From: Cladosporium sp. IMV 00045
Lineage: Eukaryota > Ascomycota > Dothideomycetes > Cladosporiales > Cladosporiaceae
Assembly (NCBI GenBank): GCA_001931905.2
Contig: MSJI02000624.1
Coordinates: 53,314-117,313 of the forward strand
Direction: 5' to 3'
Length of the DNA stretch: 64,000 nt
In this document: piece by piece, positions 31,562 through 42,142 of the stretch
How the letters are laid out: every line of letters starts with the position of its first letter
How positions within the stretch are numbered: position 1 is the first letter of the stretch
Translations under genes and position numbers: made by a program
Notes under the pieces: model-generated
The model's database searches: none
What the model saw: only the letters and a program-made list of their open reading frames with translations
Told to the model about the DNA's origin: nothing

Positions 31562-34256
31562 CCCTCAGCATGGCCACCGCTCAGACCTCGCCCTCACCCG
31601 GGGACGCCTTCTTCCTCGATGACTTGCTCGATAGTATAGGGAGACCGGAAGACACGAACCCTGAGGTAATAGCAGACGCTTGGGGATTCAGTGAGCCCGA
31701 GCCAGCAAAAACCATGACCGAACAACCTCTCCAGCCTTCGACTCCATCCGGTCAAGAAGCGCAGGAATGCAACTCCTCATCGTCGGAAGGCAACAACCCT
31801 GACCTCACTCCATCATCTACGACCTTGGATCTAGTCGGCGATCATGATGACTTTGGTGACGTTGGAGACGCTGTTCTGGGTTTCGGCTCTTCTCACATGA
31901 GCAGTCCGTCCGACGGCTACGAGCATATTTCACTCATCAGCAGCCAGTCCAGCACATATTCTTACAATAGCAATATCGAATCACTCGGCACTGGTCCAGC
32001 CGCCGGGTATCCTGATCAGTCGAGAGAGGCTTCGATCAATCCGACATCCAGCCCTTTGCAGCCACAGCAGCAGCAGCTAGGGTCCTCTTTTGGTACCATC
32101 GAGGACAACGAAATCTATCAGACTTCGCTGTTTCAAGGCACCACAGGCTTCGGCTTGGAGAGCCTTTCAGCAGCTGGGCCAAGCTACCCAGGTGTGAGTA
32201 CATCGGCCGACACGGCACTGCCATATAGGTTTGCACCAAGCAGTCAAGCGTGGCCCACTGCAAGCTTTCCTGTCACTCAAGGACACATTTGGGGAGATGC
32301 TTCTCTGCTCAACACATATCCACATGAACCAGTATATGGCCATCCCATGCGCCAGCCTATGCACGCTGCACAGAATTACAGTTTTCCTCAGCCATCAGCT
32401 CCTTACGGCCTAGTACCCAACACCGGTCAAATAGCCTTTGGTCAGCCTTTGCACCACTCAACTCAGCCATTGCCCTCAAACTACAACTATTACGCTCTTC
32501 AACAAGCCCCAAAAGAATCGTCTCCGAGGACTGCCGATGTGAAAATGCAGCCTCCGCGTACAGAACCGACAATAGCCCACTCCACCAGGAGGCGATACCC
32601 GCACCTTGCTGCGACAAAGGATTCCGAGAGTAATCGCACGATAACACAGGCCCCGAAGCGACTTGCAATGGCTGACCTGTCCAACACACCTGATAATTTG
32701 CGCGCGGCTGAAGAGCAGGAGCCTAGACCGGCCAAAGGCGGCAGAAAGAAGCACACACATCTCAAAGACAATGTTAGGAAACAAAGCTCGGCGATGCGCA
32801 AGAAAGGGGCCTGTTGGAGGTGCAAAATGCAGCGTGATACGGTATGTCCACGGAAGACATGTAAAATGCTGAAACCATTACTAACAACATTTAGTGTCCT
32901 GACGACGGTACACCCTGCCAACGATGCCTCAACTTCTTCGAGTCTCACAAGAACCAGCAACACTATTTTGCATGTGACAGATCAAAGTTGCCTGACTTTG
33001 TCATGGACTTTTTGCCACCGTCATATACCACCATGCATTCAAAGCAGAGCATAGAAGACTGCGTGCAAGAGCAAGTCCGTTATTGGGACCTCGCCCGACC
33101 AGTCGAGGTACAGCTCACTAGTGGGTACGGTCATCCAATATCTTGGACGCTGTACGAGTTCGAGCCAGCAACATTGGATCTACTTGGCCAGTACCAATAT
33201 CTTCAAGACGTACAGACACGTCAATCCAAGAGATATGAGAAATGGTCGCCTCCACTGGGTCTCGTTAAATTGGAGCCTAGCGATGATTGGCGTTTCAAGA
33301 ATTACCTCGACGAACTGATGAGCGAAGGTATTCTGGCTGAATTTCCTTGGAGGTGTTATGATGAAGAGTCACAATTCGACGACTTCCAGGCAGAGATGCT
33401 AGCATTGATCTGCCAGCTCTACCAAAAGACGAACGACATTGAGGCAAGTACCACTTAGCAACCCTGACCGACTAGACTTGCAAGCAAGCTGACTGGCATT
33501 GCAGCTAAAACCTCTACTCCGCAAAATCATACGCATGCAGATCATCACCTACATCATGAGCCACACCCTCACCATCACGCAAGAGACGCTGCCGTGGGTG
33601 CATAGCAATCTCCGCAACCGGAACAAGCCCATTTACCCTTCGCCCTACACTTCCCCACGCCTCGCCAACCGCCAGCTCAAGTTCTTCTTCAGCTTCTTAC
33701 GTCAACAGATGCTCGAAGATATTCTCAAGTGGCAACAGACGACCTTCCAAACCGCCGCCCGCAAAGACTCCACATGGCTCCCTACATTCACCGTCATGCT
33801 CGCGTTCGCAATGGTCCTGGAAGAATTGCAGCGCACCATGCAAATCCAAGCCGACACAAAAGCCCGCAAGCGCGAAGCCTCCGCCGCTGCAGCTCAACAA
33901 GAAGCCGAGAACGCATGCGAACGAATCGACGCCCGTTTCCGCTTGCTGATCGATTTATTCCAGCACAAGTACCGAGACAGGAAATGGACCAGCGAAGGCA
34001 GTTTTGGACCGCAGACTCCTGTGCTTCAGGACCCTGCTGAGCGTGAGTTCTGTAGGGAACTCAGAAGCCTTCTCGTCGAAAAGCGTAAGTCAGATCTACC
34101 TGCAGGTACTAATATGAGACTGGTTGCTAACACAACATCCCAGAACAACACCTCCGCAACCGCCGAGACGTGACTTTCTCGTCTGAAAATCAATGCTTCT
34201 ACACGACCAGACTTGTTGCGCGGTTCTTGCTCCCTTTCCTGGACCTCCCTGCTTGA
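31546..34256 (+). CDS. Atypical Zn2Cys6-like transcription regulator 2
   Basis: The model is join(31546..32841, 32895..33443, 33505..34084, 34144..34256), 845 aa. The first 410 residues are low-complexity Ser/Gln/Pro/Tyr, suiting an activation region. A cysteine cluster spans the first splice junction: CWRC at 423-426, C433, C440, C443 and a late C459 (spacing 2-6-6-2-15). It is like a Zn2Cys6 cluster with a stretched last loop, as seen in a subset of fungal regulators. The C-terminal half is helical without a clear fungal_trans motif. Intron 2 (33444..33504) fits only as GC-AG: GAG|GCAAGT with GCTGAC and TTGCAG keeps the frame. The last intron brings the final 38 codons, ending in ARFLLPFLDLPA. 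It lies 862 bp before the alcohol dehydrogenase. Confidence 0.85.
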
Positions 34257-35117
34257 GCTCGGCGCGGTTCATCGCTCTTGGGTGCCATTGATCATTCCCT
34301 CGCGATCTGGAAAATCCGACTGACGAGAAAAACAAAAGCTCTGCGGTTTACTTCTTCGACGGCTACGATAAAGCCTGACGCTGGCCCGCGTGGGCAGGCG
34401 ACTTTGATACCCCTTATCCTCTATATCTTTGTCTACTTCCCCCAATCTGCTTTGAAATATTCACTGTTCGTGTTGCTTGGCTTAGGCTGTTACATTACTG
34501 CCACAATCACGAATAACGGCAAAACTTTTCACTACAATCCATGAGGCTCACTTTAATATTTCAATTGAACTCTCACTATTCCACGCTTGAATGGTTACGT
34601 TGACAATTATTGTGACAGAGGCGCTAGTGCTACCTACCTAGGTGTCTTGCTTCAAGACACCTCCTAACGCGCTAGACATAGCGCATGTGCCAGCGCCAGT
34701 CAATTCCAAAAGGCTCACTCACTCTGGTTGGTTCTGAGTCCTACATTGCAACACTGATTGAGAGCATGAAACTCAAATGGCCATTATGAAGTGAACCCTG
34801 ATCGTCCGCGAACTCCACTCCACACTCCTTCATCATCAGCCCCATGACGACAAAAGCCCGCGGTTTTGGAGAGCTCACCCCACTTCATCCTGAACTCTAT
34901 GATGGGTTTATTCCCGTTCGGACTTCAGCTTTGTTATGGTAATTAATAATAAAACAGCGTAAGTAGAGTCATTGTTCGTTTTTTCAATCGTGAGATACAA
35001 TTTTTCTTGCAGGAACGTTGTCCGCAAAATGATTCATTGATATTTACATTGGAACATCGGCATTGAACATCAACACCACCATCATTATCATCAACACAAT
35101 CCAACACAACACCTACA
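34257..35117. other. Intergenic region with hairpin, promoter of alcohol dehydrogenase
   Basis: It contains a perfect short inverted repeat at 34640-34662, just after TACCTACCTAGG, a motif common in intergenic DNA of filamentous fungi. A CA/AT-rich leader with ACAACACC repeats precedes the dehydrogenase start. No coding frame is convincing. Confidence 0.5.
34640..34662. repeat. Perfect 10-bp inverted repeat with 3-nt loop
   Basis: AGGTGTCTTG, loop CTT, CAAGACACCT. It lies about 455 bp upstream of the alcohol dehydrogenase ATG and 385 bp after the preceding stop, so it could be a terminator-like hairpin or a symmetric operator. Confidence 0.6.
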
Positions 35118-36221
35118 ATGGCTTCCCTCCAACTCCCCTCCAAAATGCGCGCCATCCGCGTGACAGCCTTCAACAAACCCTACGAACTCCTCACCATCCC
35201 CGTCCCCTCCCCCCTAGCCCCCCACGACCTCCTAATAAAAACCGCCGTAGCCTCAAACTGCCACACCGACAGCATGGTCCAGTCCGGGACCTTCGCCTCC
35301 CCCCTCCCCCTAACCGCCTCGCACGAAGGCGCCGGCACCGTCGTCTCTCTCGGCTCCGCCGTCACAGCCTTCTCCCCAGGCGACCGCGTCATGTGCGGCC
35401 TCCCCCTGCATCCCTGCGGGTCGTGCGCCGACTGCCTCGGTCCGGAAACGCAGCTGCAGTACTGCGCGCACATCGAGGGTCACGTGGGCGTCACGACGCA
35501 GGGGTGTTTTGCCGAGTATGTGCGCGTCGATTCGAGGAGTACGACGCTTCTGCCGGATGAGGTGAGTTTTCTCAGCGCGGCGCCGCTGGCTTGTGCGGGG
35601 AGGACGGTTTGGCGTGCAGTTCTGCAGACGGGGCTGGTGGCGGGGGAGTGGGTTGCGTTGGTGGGGAGTGGAGGCGGACTGGGACATTTGGGGATTCAGT
35701 TTGCGAAGGCGTTGGGGTTGAGGGTTGTGGGCGTTGAGGCGAGGGAGGAGGGACTGCGGCTTTCGAGGGAGTATGGCGCGGATGTGGTTGTGGATGCACG
35801 CAAAGGGAAAGAGGAGGTTGTGAAGGCTGTGCAGGAGGTGACGGGGGGGAGGGGGGCGGATGCCACGGTGAATCTGAGCGATGCGCCCGACGCGGCGGGG
35901 TTGGCGTGTGCGGTGACCAAGATGCATGGGCTGATGGTGCAGATTGCGCAGCCGGAGAGGGTGGAGATTCCGTTTCCGGAGATTATCTTTCGGGATGTCA
36001 GGGTGAGGGGGTCGTTGATTTGCTCGCCCGAGGAGTCCAAGGGGATGTTGAAGTGTGTTGCGGAGCATGGGGTGACGGTGAGGACGAATCCGTTTTATGG
36101 GCTGGATAAGATTGAGGATTTGGTGAAGATGGTGCATGCTGGCAAGATCCAGGGGAAAGCCGTGATCGTGGTGGATGAGGAGCAGATCAAGAAGGAGAAA
36201 GAGCTGGGTGCCAAGTTTTGA
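35118..36221 (+). CDS. Zinc-dependent alcohol dehydrogenase
   Basis: An intronless 367-aa MDR-family alcohol dehydrogenase that oxidises primary alcohols with NAD(P)+, probably cytosolic. Catalytic-zinc ligands are the Cys of SNCHTD (about residue 48) and the His of HEGAG (about 69). The structural-zinc lobe is CGSCADC with a further Cys in LQYC, although the gap before the last Cys is one residue longer than usual. The coenzyme loop is GSGGGLGHLGIQFA. The downstream RGSLICSPEESKGML matches the substrate-domain return. Codon use is strongly GC-ending in the 3' two thirds, which creates long antisense frames. The length is typical for fungal Adh (350-370 aa). Confidence 0.92.
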   Translation: MASLQLPSKMRAIRVTAFNKPYELLTIPVPSPLAPHDLLIKTAVASNCHTDSMVQSGTFASPLPLTASHEGAGTVVSLGSAVTAFSPGDRVMCGLPLHPCGSCADCLGPETQLQYCAHIEGHVGVTTQGCFAEYVRVDSRSTTLLPDEVSFLSAAPLACAGRTVWRAVLQTGLVAGEWVALVGSGGGLGHLGIQFAKALGLRVVGVEAREEGLRLSREYGADVVVDARKGKEEVVKAVQEVTGGRGADATVNLSDAPDAAGLACAVTKMHGLMVQIAQPERVEIPFPEIIFRDVRVRGSLICSPEESKGMLKCVAEHGVTVRTNPFYGLDKIEDLVKMVHAGKIQGKAVIVVDEEQIKKEKELGAKF

Positions 36222-36521
36222 TGGGAGAGTGTGAGCCAGTGGGAGAGTTAAGCTTGTAGAAGATTTTTGGACAAGGCGAGTTTTGGTATGTCTTCGCCAA
36301 TAGTTGTACATACAGTGTTAAGTTTTCCTTTATCCAGCTACCTTTTGAGTGTGACCATCCAGATAACAAGTCGGAATGCTCGGATTCGAAAATGAAAAAC
36401 GCCTCTTTCGCCATGCTCCAGCAAGATTTTCCCCCTATAATGCAAACATTGATTTCTCTTACAATTCAGTCATCCCCCTCTTTCCGTCATGGGCAAGACG
36501 TGATACTATTCATTCCATATC

Positions 36522-37320
36522 CTAGATGAAGCTCCTGTCCTTCTTGCGGTTGAAGGTGCGCTGGTCTTTCAACCAGCGCCTGTAGTCCTTGACACTGGCA
36601 ATCTTCTCGCCGTAGTAGTCGGGGATCGGGTTCTGCGGGCTGCTTGCGGACGGGTCAGCGCGGTAGCGCTTGATGCGAGCGTAGAAGCTCTTCTCCTTCT
36701 GTGTGGAATTGTCAGTATACCGCACAAGATCACCACCATCGCAAGTGACAACCCACCTGAGCAATCGCCGCGTTCCACCCTCTCCTGCCGGCCCAAAGCT
36801 TGAAAGCAGCAGTGCCAAAAGTCGGTCCGCACATCCACCCTCCAATGGCCACGGTGAAGGTGGTCACACCAAGCACCACGAACGGGTCCATACCGGAGAT
36901 CTGCGCGCCCCAAGTGTCGATGTCCTGGTTGGCGATGATCGGCGCCGCAAGGCCGACGGTGATGGTGGCGGTGATAATGGAGGCACCGAGGTTGATGAAG
37001 CGCCTCTTGCGCCTAAGGTCGAAGAAGCGGTTCCACGTCAAGATCTCGGGAGCCTGGGTGGAAGCTGCGGTCTGAGCGGTGGAGGCATGTCTGGCTGACT
37101 GAGGCTTGGGCGTCACAGGCAGGCGGCTGCTGGCTAGTCTGGAAGTGATTGAATGAATGGAAGGGCTGGCGCATTGGTTGCTGGCGGCGCGAAGCTGTTT
37201 GATGGGCGCTGATGAGGTGGTGAAGAAGGCTTTTGACGCCGTCGGGGCAGCGAATGTCGCGCGGCTGAAGCTGGTGGCAGCGCGGAAGCAGTTGCTCCTG
37301 GCGATTGAAGGGGCGGCCAT
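36522..37320 (-). CDS. PAM17: Presequence translocase-associated motor subunit Pam17
   Basis: The model is complement(join(36522..36698, 36757..37320)), 246 aa, with a 58-nt intron (GTGGGT, ACTGAC, CACACAG) in phase 0. The N-terminal 80 residues are Arg/Ser/Ala-rich without acidic residues, a mitochondrial targeting sequence. The conserved core begins LTWNRFFDLRRKRRFINL, continues with two transmembrane helices (GASIITATITVGLAAPIIA; PFVVLGVTTFTVAIGGWMCGP), then GRRGWNAAIAQKEKSFYARIKRYRADPS and DYYGEKIASVKDYRRWLKDQR. Pam17 sits in the inner membrane and helps assemble the Pam16-Pam18 module of the TIM23 import motor. Yeast Pam17 is about 197 aa; the extra length here is mostly presequence. Confidence 0.95.
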
Positions 37321-37864
37321 TGTGGTATATATCCACCTATGCGTGTATAACTGGCTGGTTGAGGATTTGTTGCTTTGGGGGTGTTGTTTCACTCAAGCCT
37401 CTCACGTGCTGTTCGGACAGTAGCAGCTCTCAGTTTGTAGGTTAGCGCCGACGCGGCGTTCTTGCGTACCGGTTAACTTACCCGAACCCCGGAGAGATCT
37501 GGGCCTCTGACTTCATTTCTCTGCTCTTGTTGCGAATGTCTGTCCTCACATAAACCGGGCATATCTCCTTATATATCGATAAAATCAATGCGTAACGACT
37601 GCAACGGTCTTTTGCACATCTACATGATACAACTGTATGGGCACTCGTCACGAAACAGCCTAAATATCACCATTTCGAGCGGATATCCATTCTCAATACC
37701 ATCAATTCACTTCCGGTAGAACCCGCTTGCTCCGCACGCGTCTTCTTCCCGGCAAACATAACTATATCAGGTGCACGTACATGATCTTCTATCCAACGAT
37801 ACCTTCTCCTCATTTTCGAGATTGATCCTCGTCATGTTGCTTTGCTACACGTACCCACTCCAAC
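37321..37864. other. Divergent promoter region, Pam17 and zinc-cluster factor 3
   Basis: Both genes start from this region. A TATATATCGAT element lies near 37571. No coding frame is convincing. Confidence 0.45.
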
Positions 37865-40073
37865 ATGCCCCCACTTGACGCCAAATCGAACTCGGACGGT
37901 ATCCGAAAGAAGAGCGCCTTCTCCTGTGAATCATGCAGACGCAGAAAGGTGAAGTGTGATGGCGGCCACCCGATATGTGCTAGGTGTGCGGCGAGAGGCG
38001 ATAACTCCTGTACATACAAATTGTAAGCCCGATATCGCTTCTTGGCTTGCCTTGCACCCCAGATCTGACCGCGGAAACCCCACAGAGCACCATCAATATC
38101 CCATACCAACAGGCTCGAAGAACGTATAGCATTTCTCGAAGCCGAGCTTGCAAAAGCAAAAGGCCAGGAGCCCAAGTCGGTCGTCTCCACACCGGACGTC
38201 TCGTCTCCAGATGTCCCCGGAGAACCCACCGCGAATGTCCCAAGCCTGACAAGGCACAATCATGGGCACATTTCTTTCCATGGCCGCACCAGCTTCATGA
38301 ATCTAGGCGTCTCTGGTCCTGCCGAGCCTCATGAACCGACGTCTACGTCTGATCACAATACCGAGCAGGCGAAACAGGAGCTCATCAATCGAGCCTGGAC
38401 CGAACGAGCCCTCGAGAAATTGTCCAACCTTCCGGAGGCCATTCAAATCCTGCTAGATTTGCACTGGTGTTGGATACAACCTGTTTTTAACTTTGTATAT
38501 CGACCAACCTTCACGCGTGATCTCCAGAGCAATGGCCCGTATTGCTCTGTCCTGTTGCTTAATGCCGTCCTGGCGCACGCTGTCCGGTGGGCAAAAGCGG
38601 ACAGCCGTATGGTTCACTTGCTTGAGCCCTTCGAAGGCGGTGCCTTGTTTGGCCGACAAGCACGAGCTGGCTTGATGGATGCTTTGCAGTCTGGTGCACC
38701 CAGCATCCCTACAGTCGAAGCGTTACTTTTGCTCAGCGCTCAAGAATGCGGAGCAGGTAACCTCACCCAAGCGTGGTTGTACAGCGGCATGGCCTTTCGA
38801 TTGATCGTAGATCTGGGCATAGTCTTCGACGGCCGAAGGTATGCTAGAGGTGTGCAACTTTCCGTTGAAGACATTGAGATACGCAGTCGGCTGTTCTGGG
38901 CTTGCTACTTTTGGGACAAGATCATCTCCTTGTATCTGGGCAGACTCCCAGTGATACAGGAAACGTCTGTGAGCCCATCACTTCACGTGTTAGACGACAC
39001 CGGTGAGATCGATACGTGGATACCACAGGGACTCGATCAGGCACATGCCCGCAACTATCCGCCAACTCAGGCATACACCACTTCGTGTTTCATCAACACA
39101 TGTGCATTGGCCAAGATTTTGAACGGAATACTAGTCACTATGTATAATCCGGTGAAAGAGAGCACGCTCGCCGAGGTTGCTAAATGCGCGCTTGATGAGG
39201 GTGAGAGACTAAGAACATGGCACGAAAGACTTCCTCCGCATCTGACGGTGACTGTTCACTCACTTCCTGAACAATGCCCACCTAGTCATATCATCACATT
39301 GAAGTAAGTCATGGCATAGCTTGCAAGACTTTAAGTGTGAATGCTGACCCTCTGCAGCCTCCTCTATCACACCACTCGAATACTTCTACATCGACCCTTA
39401 CTCACCACCTATGGCAAACAAGACGACGCCGACGATCCCCAAAATGGACATCATCTACGGCAATGTCTCGAATCAGCCAATGCCATCTTGATAATCTTCA
39501 TCTTTTTCACGAAATCTTTCGGCGACGGCCACATCATCACATCCCAAGCCTATTCCGTCTACATCGCAGCATCGGTATTCTTACTGCAGGTCCAGGCTAC
39601 CAAAGACTTCTCCTCCCAAGCCATGGACAGCCTCAAATTTTGTGTTGACGCGCTCGAGCGAATAAAAGCTACGAGTCCTGGTGAGTTATCCCTTTTACCA
39701 ACAAACATCCTACCATCATACTAACCACAGTTCCCCAGTCATCGGCTCAGCACTAGTCCTGATCTACCGCGAACTTCAAGTCCTAGACTCGAACCTGATA
39801 GCGCGAAACATGGACGGCTCTTACCACATGTCCGGTTTGCCCAATTTCGCCTGGCAGAAATCAGACGAGGAGATGGCCGGAAACCGGCATAACGAGCAGG
39901 GCTGGACAGGCGGAGGCGGAGGCGGCGGCCAGGACCCTGTCGCTTTTGCTGTGCCGGACTTTGACGCTTTGGATATTCCTCCGGACTTCTTCAGTATGCT
40001 GCCTGAGCTGGAGCCGATTTCTGCTAATGTCAACGCTGGAGTCGATATTGATCTGGATAAGCCTTGGTATTAG
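37865..40073 (+). CDS. Zn2Cys6 transcription factor 3 with fungal_trans domain
   Basis: The model is join(37865..38022, 38086..39303, 39358..39680, 39739..40073), 677 aa, with three introns of 63, 54 and 58 nt, all GT-AG and all frame-preserving. The zinc cluster is Cys21, 24, 31, 38, 41 and 49 (CESCRRRKVKCDG, then PICARC). A short coiled coil follows (RLEERIAFLEAELAKAKG). The fungal-specific regulatory domain runs from about residue 150, with QECGAGNLTQAWLYSGMAFRLIVDLGI and RLFWACYFWDKIISLYLGRLP. This pattern is close to XlnR/AmyR-class middle domains, but the target is unknown. A Gly-rich run and an acidic segment rich in Asp/Phe near the C terminus look like an activation domain. It is convergent with a mitochondrial carrier. 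Confidence 0.93.
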
Positions 40074-40329
40074 GTCCGGCGCTCTTGAGGTGGAGGTTGT
40101 GCTGATATTGGCGGACACCTCTTTGTGCTGTGTGTGAAAAGGAATCTTTTCATACATGTTTCATCACTGTCTTGACAAGGCATCTAATCTTCTAGCATAT
40201 ATTTTTGACAAAAGTCTTAAAATCCGATGCCTGCATCTCAGCGGGCCCGTCGAAGATCTATCCTGCAGTCCATCGCTAATACGTCTTGCACCCATACTCA
40301 ACCTCAATCTCAGCTGCCCCTCCCACCCT

Positions 40330-41300
40330 CTACCCGCTCAGCCGACTCATCCGCACGACATAATCATACACCGTGAACGTTATCGAGCTACTCAACGTAA
40401 GCCTCAGCAACCTCGGCGTCGTCGCCTTCCAGAAAACCCTCAAACCCTCATCCCTTAACATCCCCCTCGCACAACCCAGCATCCCCACCCCACCCAGCCT
40501 CCCCGTCTGCACCCTCGTCTTGATATTATCAAACGGCATGCTCGCATAAACAGTAACAACACCACTCCCCGCGCCCGCCGCAAAAGTCACCACAGACGGA
40601 CTCGCATTCTTCCTGATTGCGTCAGACTTCCCCAGCAATTCCTTGAACGCGCCGAAAGTCGAGAAGCGCACCGCACTGTTCGTCCCCTGCTTACACACCA
40701 CGGGCGCCAAGCCCCGCCAGAAAGAAAACACGCCTTCTTGCCTCACCATCGCCCTTACAAGCTGCGCCGTCGACAATCTTCCCCCTCCCTTCCCTCCCAA
40801 GCTCGCAGCAGCAGCATCAACAACCCGCGTCTTCACCGCCTCCCCCGGCGTGACCACCAGCACACTCTCCGCCACTCCTGCGCAGAGGCCCGCGTACACG
40901 CTGAGCATTGGACTGTTTTGCAGAGCTGGGAAGAGAACTGGTAAATTCGACCGCGCGGTTTCGAAGCCGAGAAAGCGAATCCCTGATTTGGCCATGTTGC
41001 TGAGCGCTAGCGCGGCGCAGCCGGAGTAGAGGCCGCGCAGGCCGGAGGTGGCGAGCGTGTTGCGGAGGATGGTGAGGGAGGAGAGGGGTGGGGTGGTGGT
41101 GGTGGGGAGTTGGAGGCGCGTTTTGAGGTATTCGATTGGGTACTAGATGTGAGGTTAGGGTTGGAGTTGGGGTCGGGGTTGTGGTTGGGTTGGGTGGCTT
41201 GGAGTTGGGGGTTTGGAGGAGGACGTACGGTTACTATGGTTTCGCAGCCGCCTGCTGCTGCGCCTGCTAGGATGCTGATTGAGGTTGAGGGTTTGTCCAT
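40330..41300 (-). CDS. Mitochondrial carrier, tricarboxylate (Ctp1) type
   Basis: The model is complement(join(40330..41142, 41229..41300)), 294 aa. The 86-nt intron (GTACGT, CTAAC, ATCTAG) separates the first helix from YPIEYLKTRLQL. All three carrier repeats have the P-x-[DE]-x-x-[KR] signature: YPIEYLKTR, VTPGEAVKTR and MPFDNIKTR, giving six transmembrane helices. The middle repeat (VVTPGEAVKTRVVD) and the length match the citrate/tricarboxylate group represented by yeast Ctp1 (about 299 aa), which exchanges citrate for malate or isocitrate across the inner membrane. Substrate assignment within the family is tentative. It is convergent with zinc-cluster factor 3, 256 bp between stops. Confidence 0.87.
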
Positions 41301-41874
41301 ATTTCTTTTGTGTGGTTGTTATAGGGGCGGAGACTTTGTCGTTGCGTGACGAACGGATTGATGGACAATTGGTTTTTGCGTTCGAGGAACGTCCTTCAGT
41401 TGTCGCGATTGGGCTTACTAGGATCTTATTCTCTCCCAATGGCTTTCCACTTTCTGCTTTGGCTACGTGTACCTTTCGAAATGGGCCAAACGAGCAATTT
41501 CCGGTTTCTGCGGTGGTGGTATATGTGGTGAATCGGTTGCTGTAAACCAAAGAAGGACGGCTTGAGAATACCGAGCGTTTTACAATGAGCCCACTCTTGA
41601 TACATGTATCCTCCCAGATATCCAGCCTCACCTCCCCAACAACATCCTCCCAAGACACAAGCACTCCATCTCCCGCCCATAATCTTGGTAATACCGCAAG
41701 GCGAATGATGGCAGACGGACGATCGCCGAGCGTCAAGAGTCGCTTCTCAATGCCGCCAAGTGGCCTCTGCTTATCGAGATATCGGATATCAATAATGTGA
41801 GCCGGAGGAACATCTGACCGCCAGATTGCGAGGGAATAAGTGGGTCTATACAACAATGATACAATCTCGCTCAC
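41155..41874 (-). CDS. Doubtful hypothetical ORF upstream of the carrier gene
   Basis: An open frame of up to 239 codons whose first half (around IRYLDKQRPLGGIEKRLL and VLPRLWAGDGVLVSWEDV) has a balanced protein-like composition. An in-frame extension to about 41960, after an ACGTCAG acceptor, is possible. Against it, the 3' half is Ser/Arg/Thr-rich and overlaps the promoter and first exon of the carrier gene on the same strand, so at most a truncated or differently spliced version could be real. It is listed for completeness only. Confidence 0.2.
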   Translation of the reverse strand: MSEIVSLLYRPTYSLAIWRSDVPPAHIIDIRYLDKQRPLGGIEKRLLTLGDRPSAIIRLAVLPRLWAGDGVLVSWEDVVGEVRLDIWEDTCIKSGLIVKRSVFSSRPSLVYSNRFTTYTTTAETGNCSFGPFRKVHVAKAESGKPLGENKILVSPIATTEGRSSNAKTNCPSIRSSRNDKVSAPITTTQKKYGQTLNLNQHPSRRSSRRLRNHSNRTSSSKPPTPSHPTQPQPRPQLQP

Positions 41875-42142
41875 TATCGTGCGTTCGGCGATCGTCCGAG
41901 ATGCATACGTTGAAGGATCGGGGTTGATGGAGGTAGTTGGAGGGCGGTATGAGATGGTTTGCTGACGTGTTCAGTGCTCAGTGTTCCCTCGTGAACTTTT
42001 TGAGAAAACCGAGATGTCTTCGTTAGAGCGGAAATCCGTGATAAAAAGTGTGATGAGTGAAACAAATCGCCCAATGTCATAAGTATATTCTAGTCTAGAA
42101 GAATCAAGTATACACGAGAGTTTGCACAGCAATCCAACAACC

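Noticed and set aside
35310..36311. Leftward 333-codon open frame opposite the alcohol dehydrogenase
   Set aside because: It mirrors the GC-ending codons of the dehydrogenase, is His/Pro/Arg-rich and has no domain. The sense strand has complete zinc and NAD motifs.
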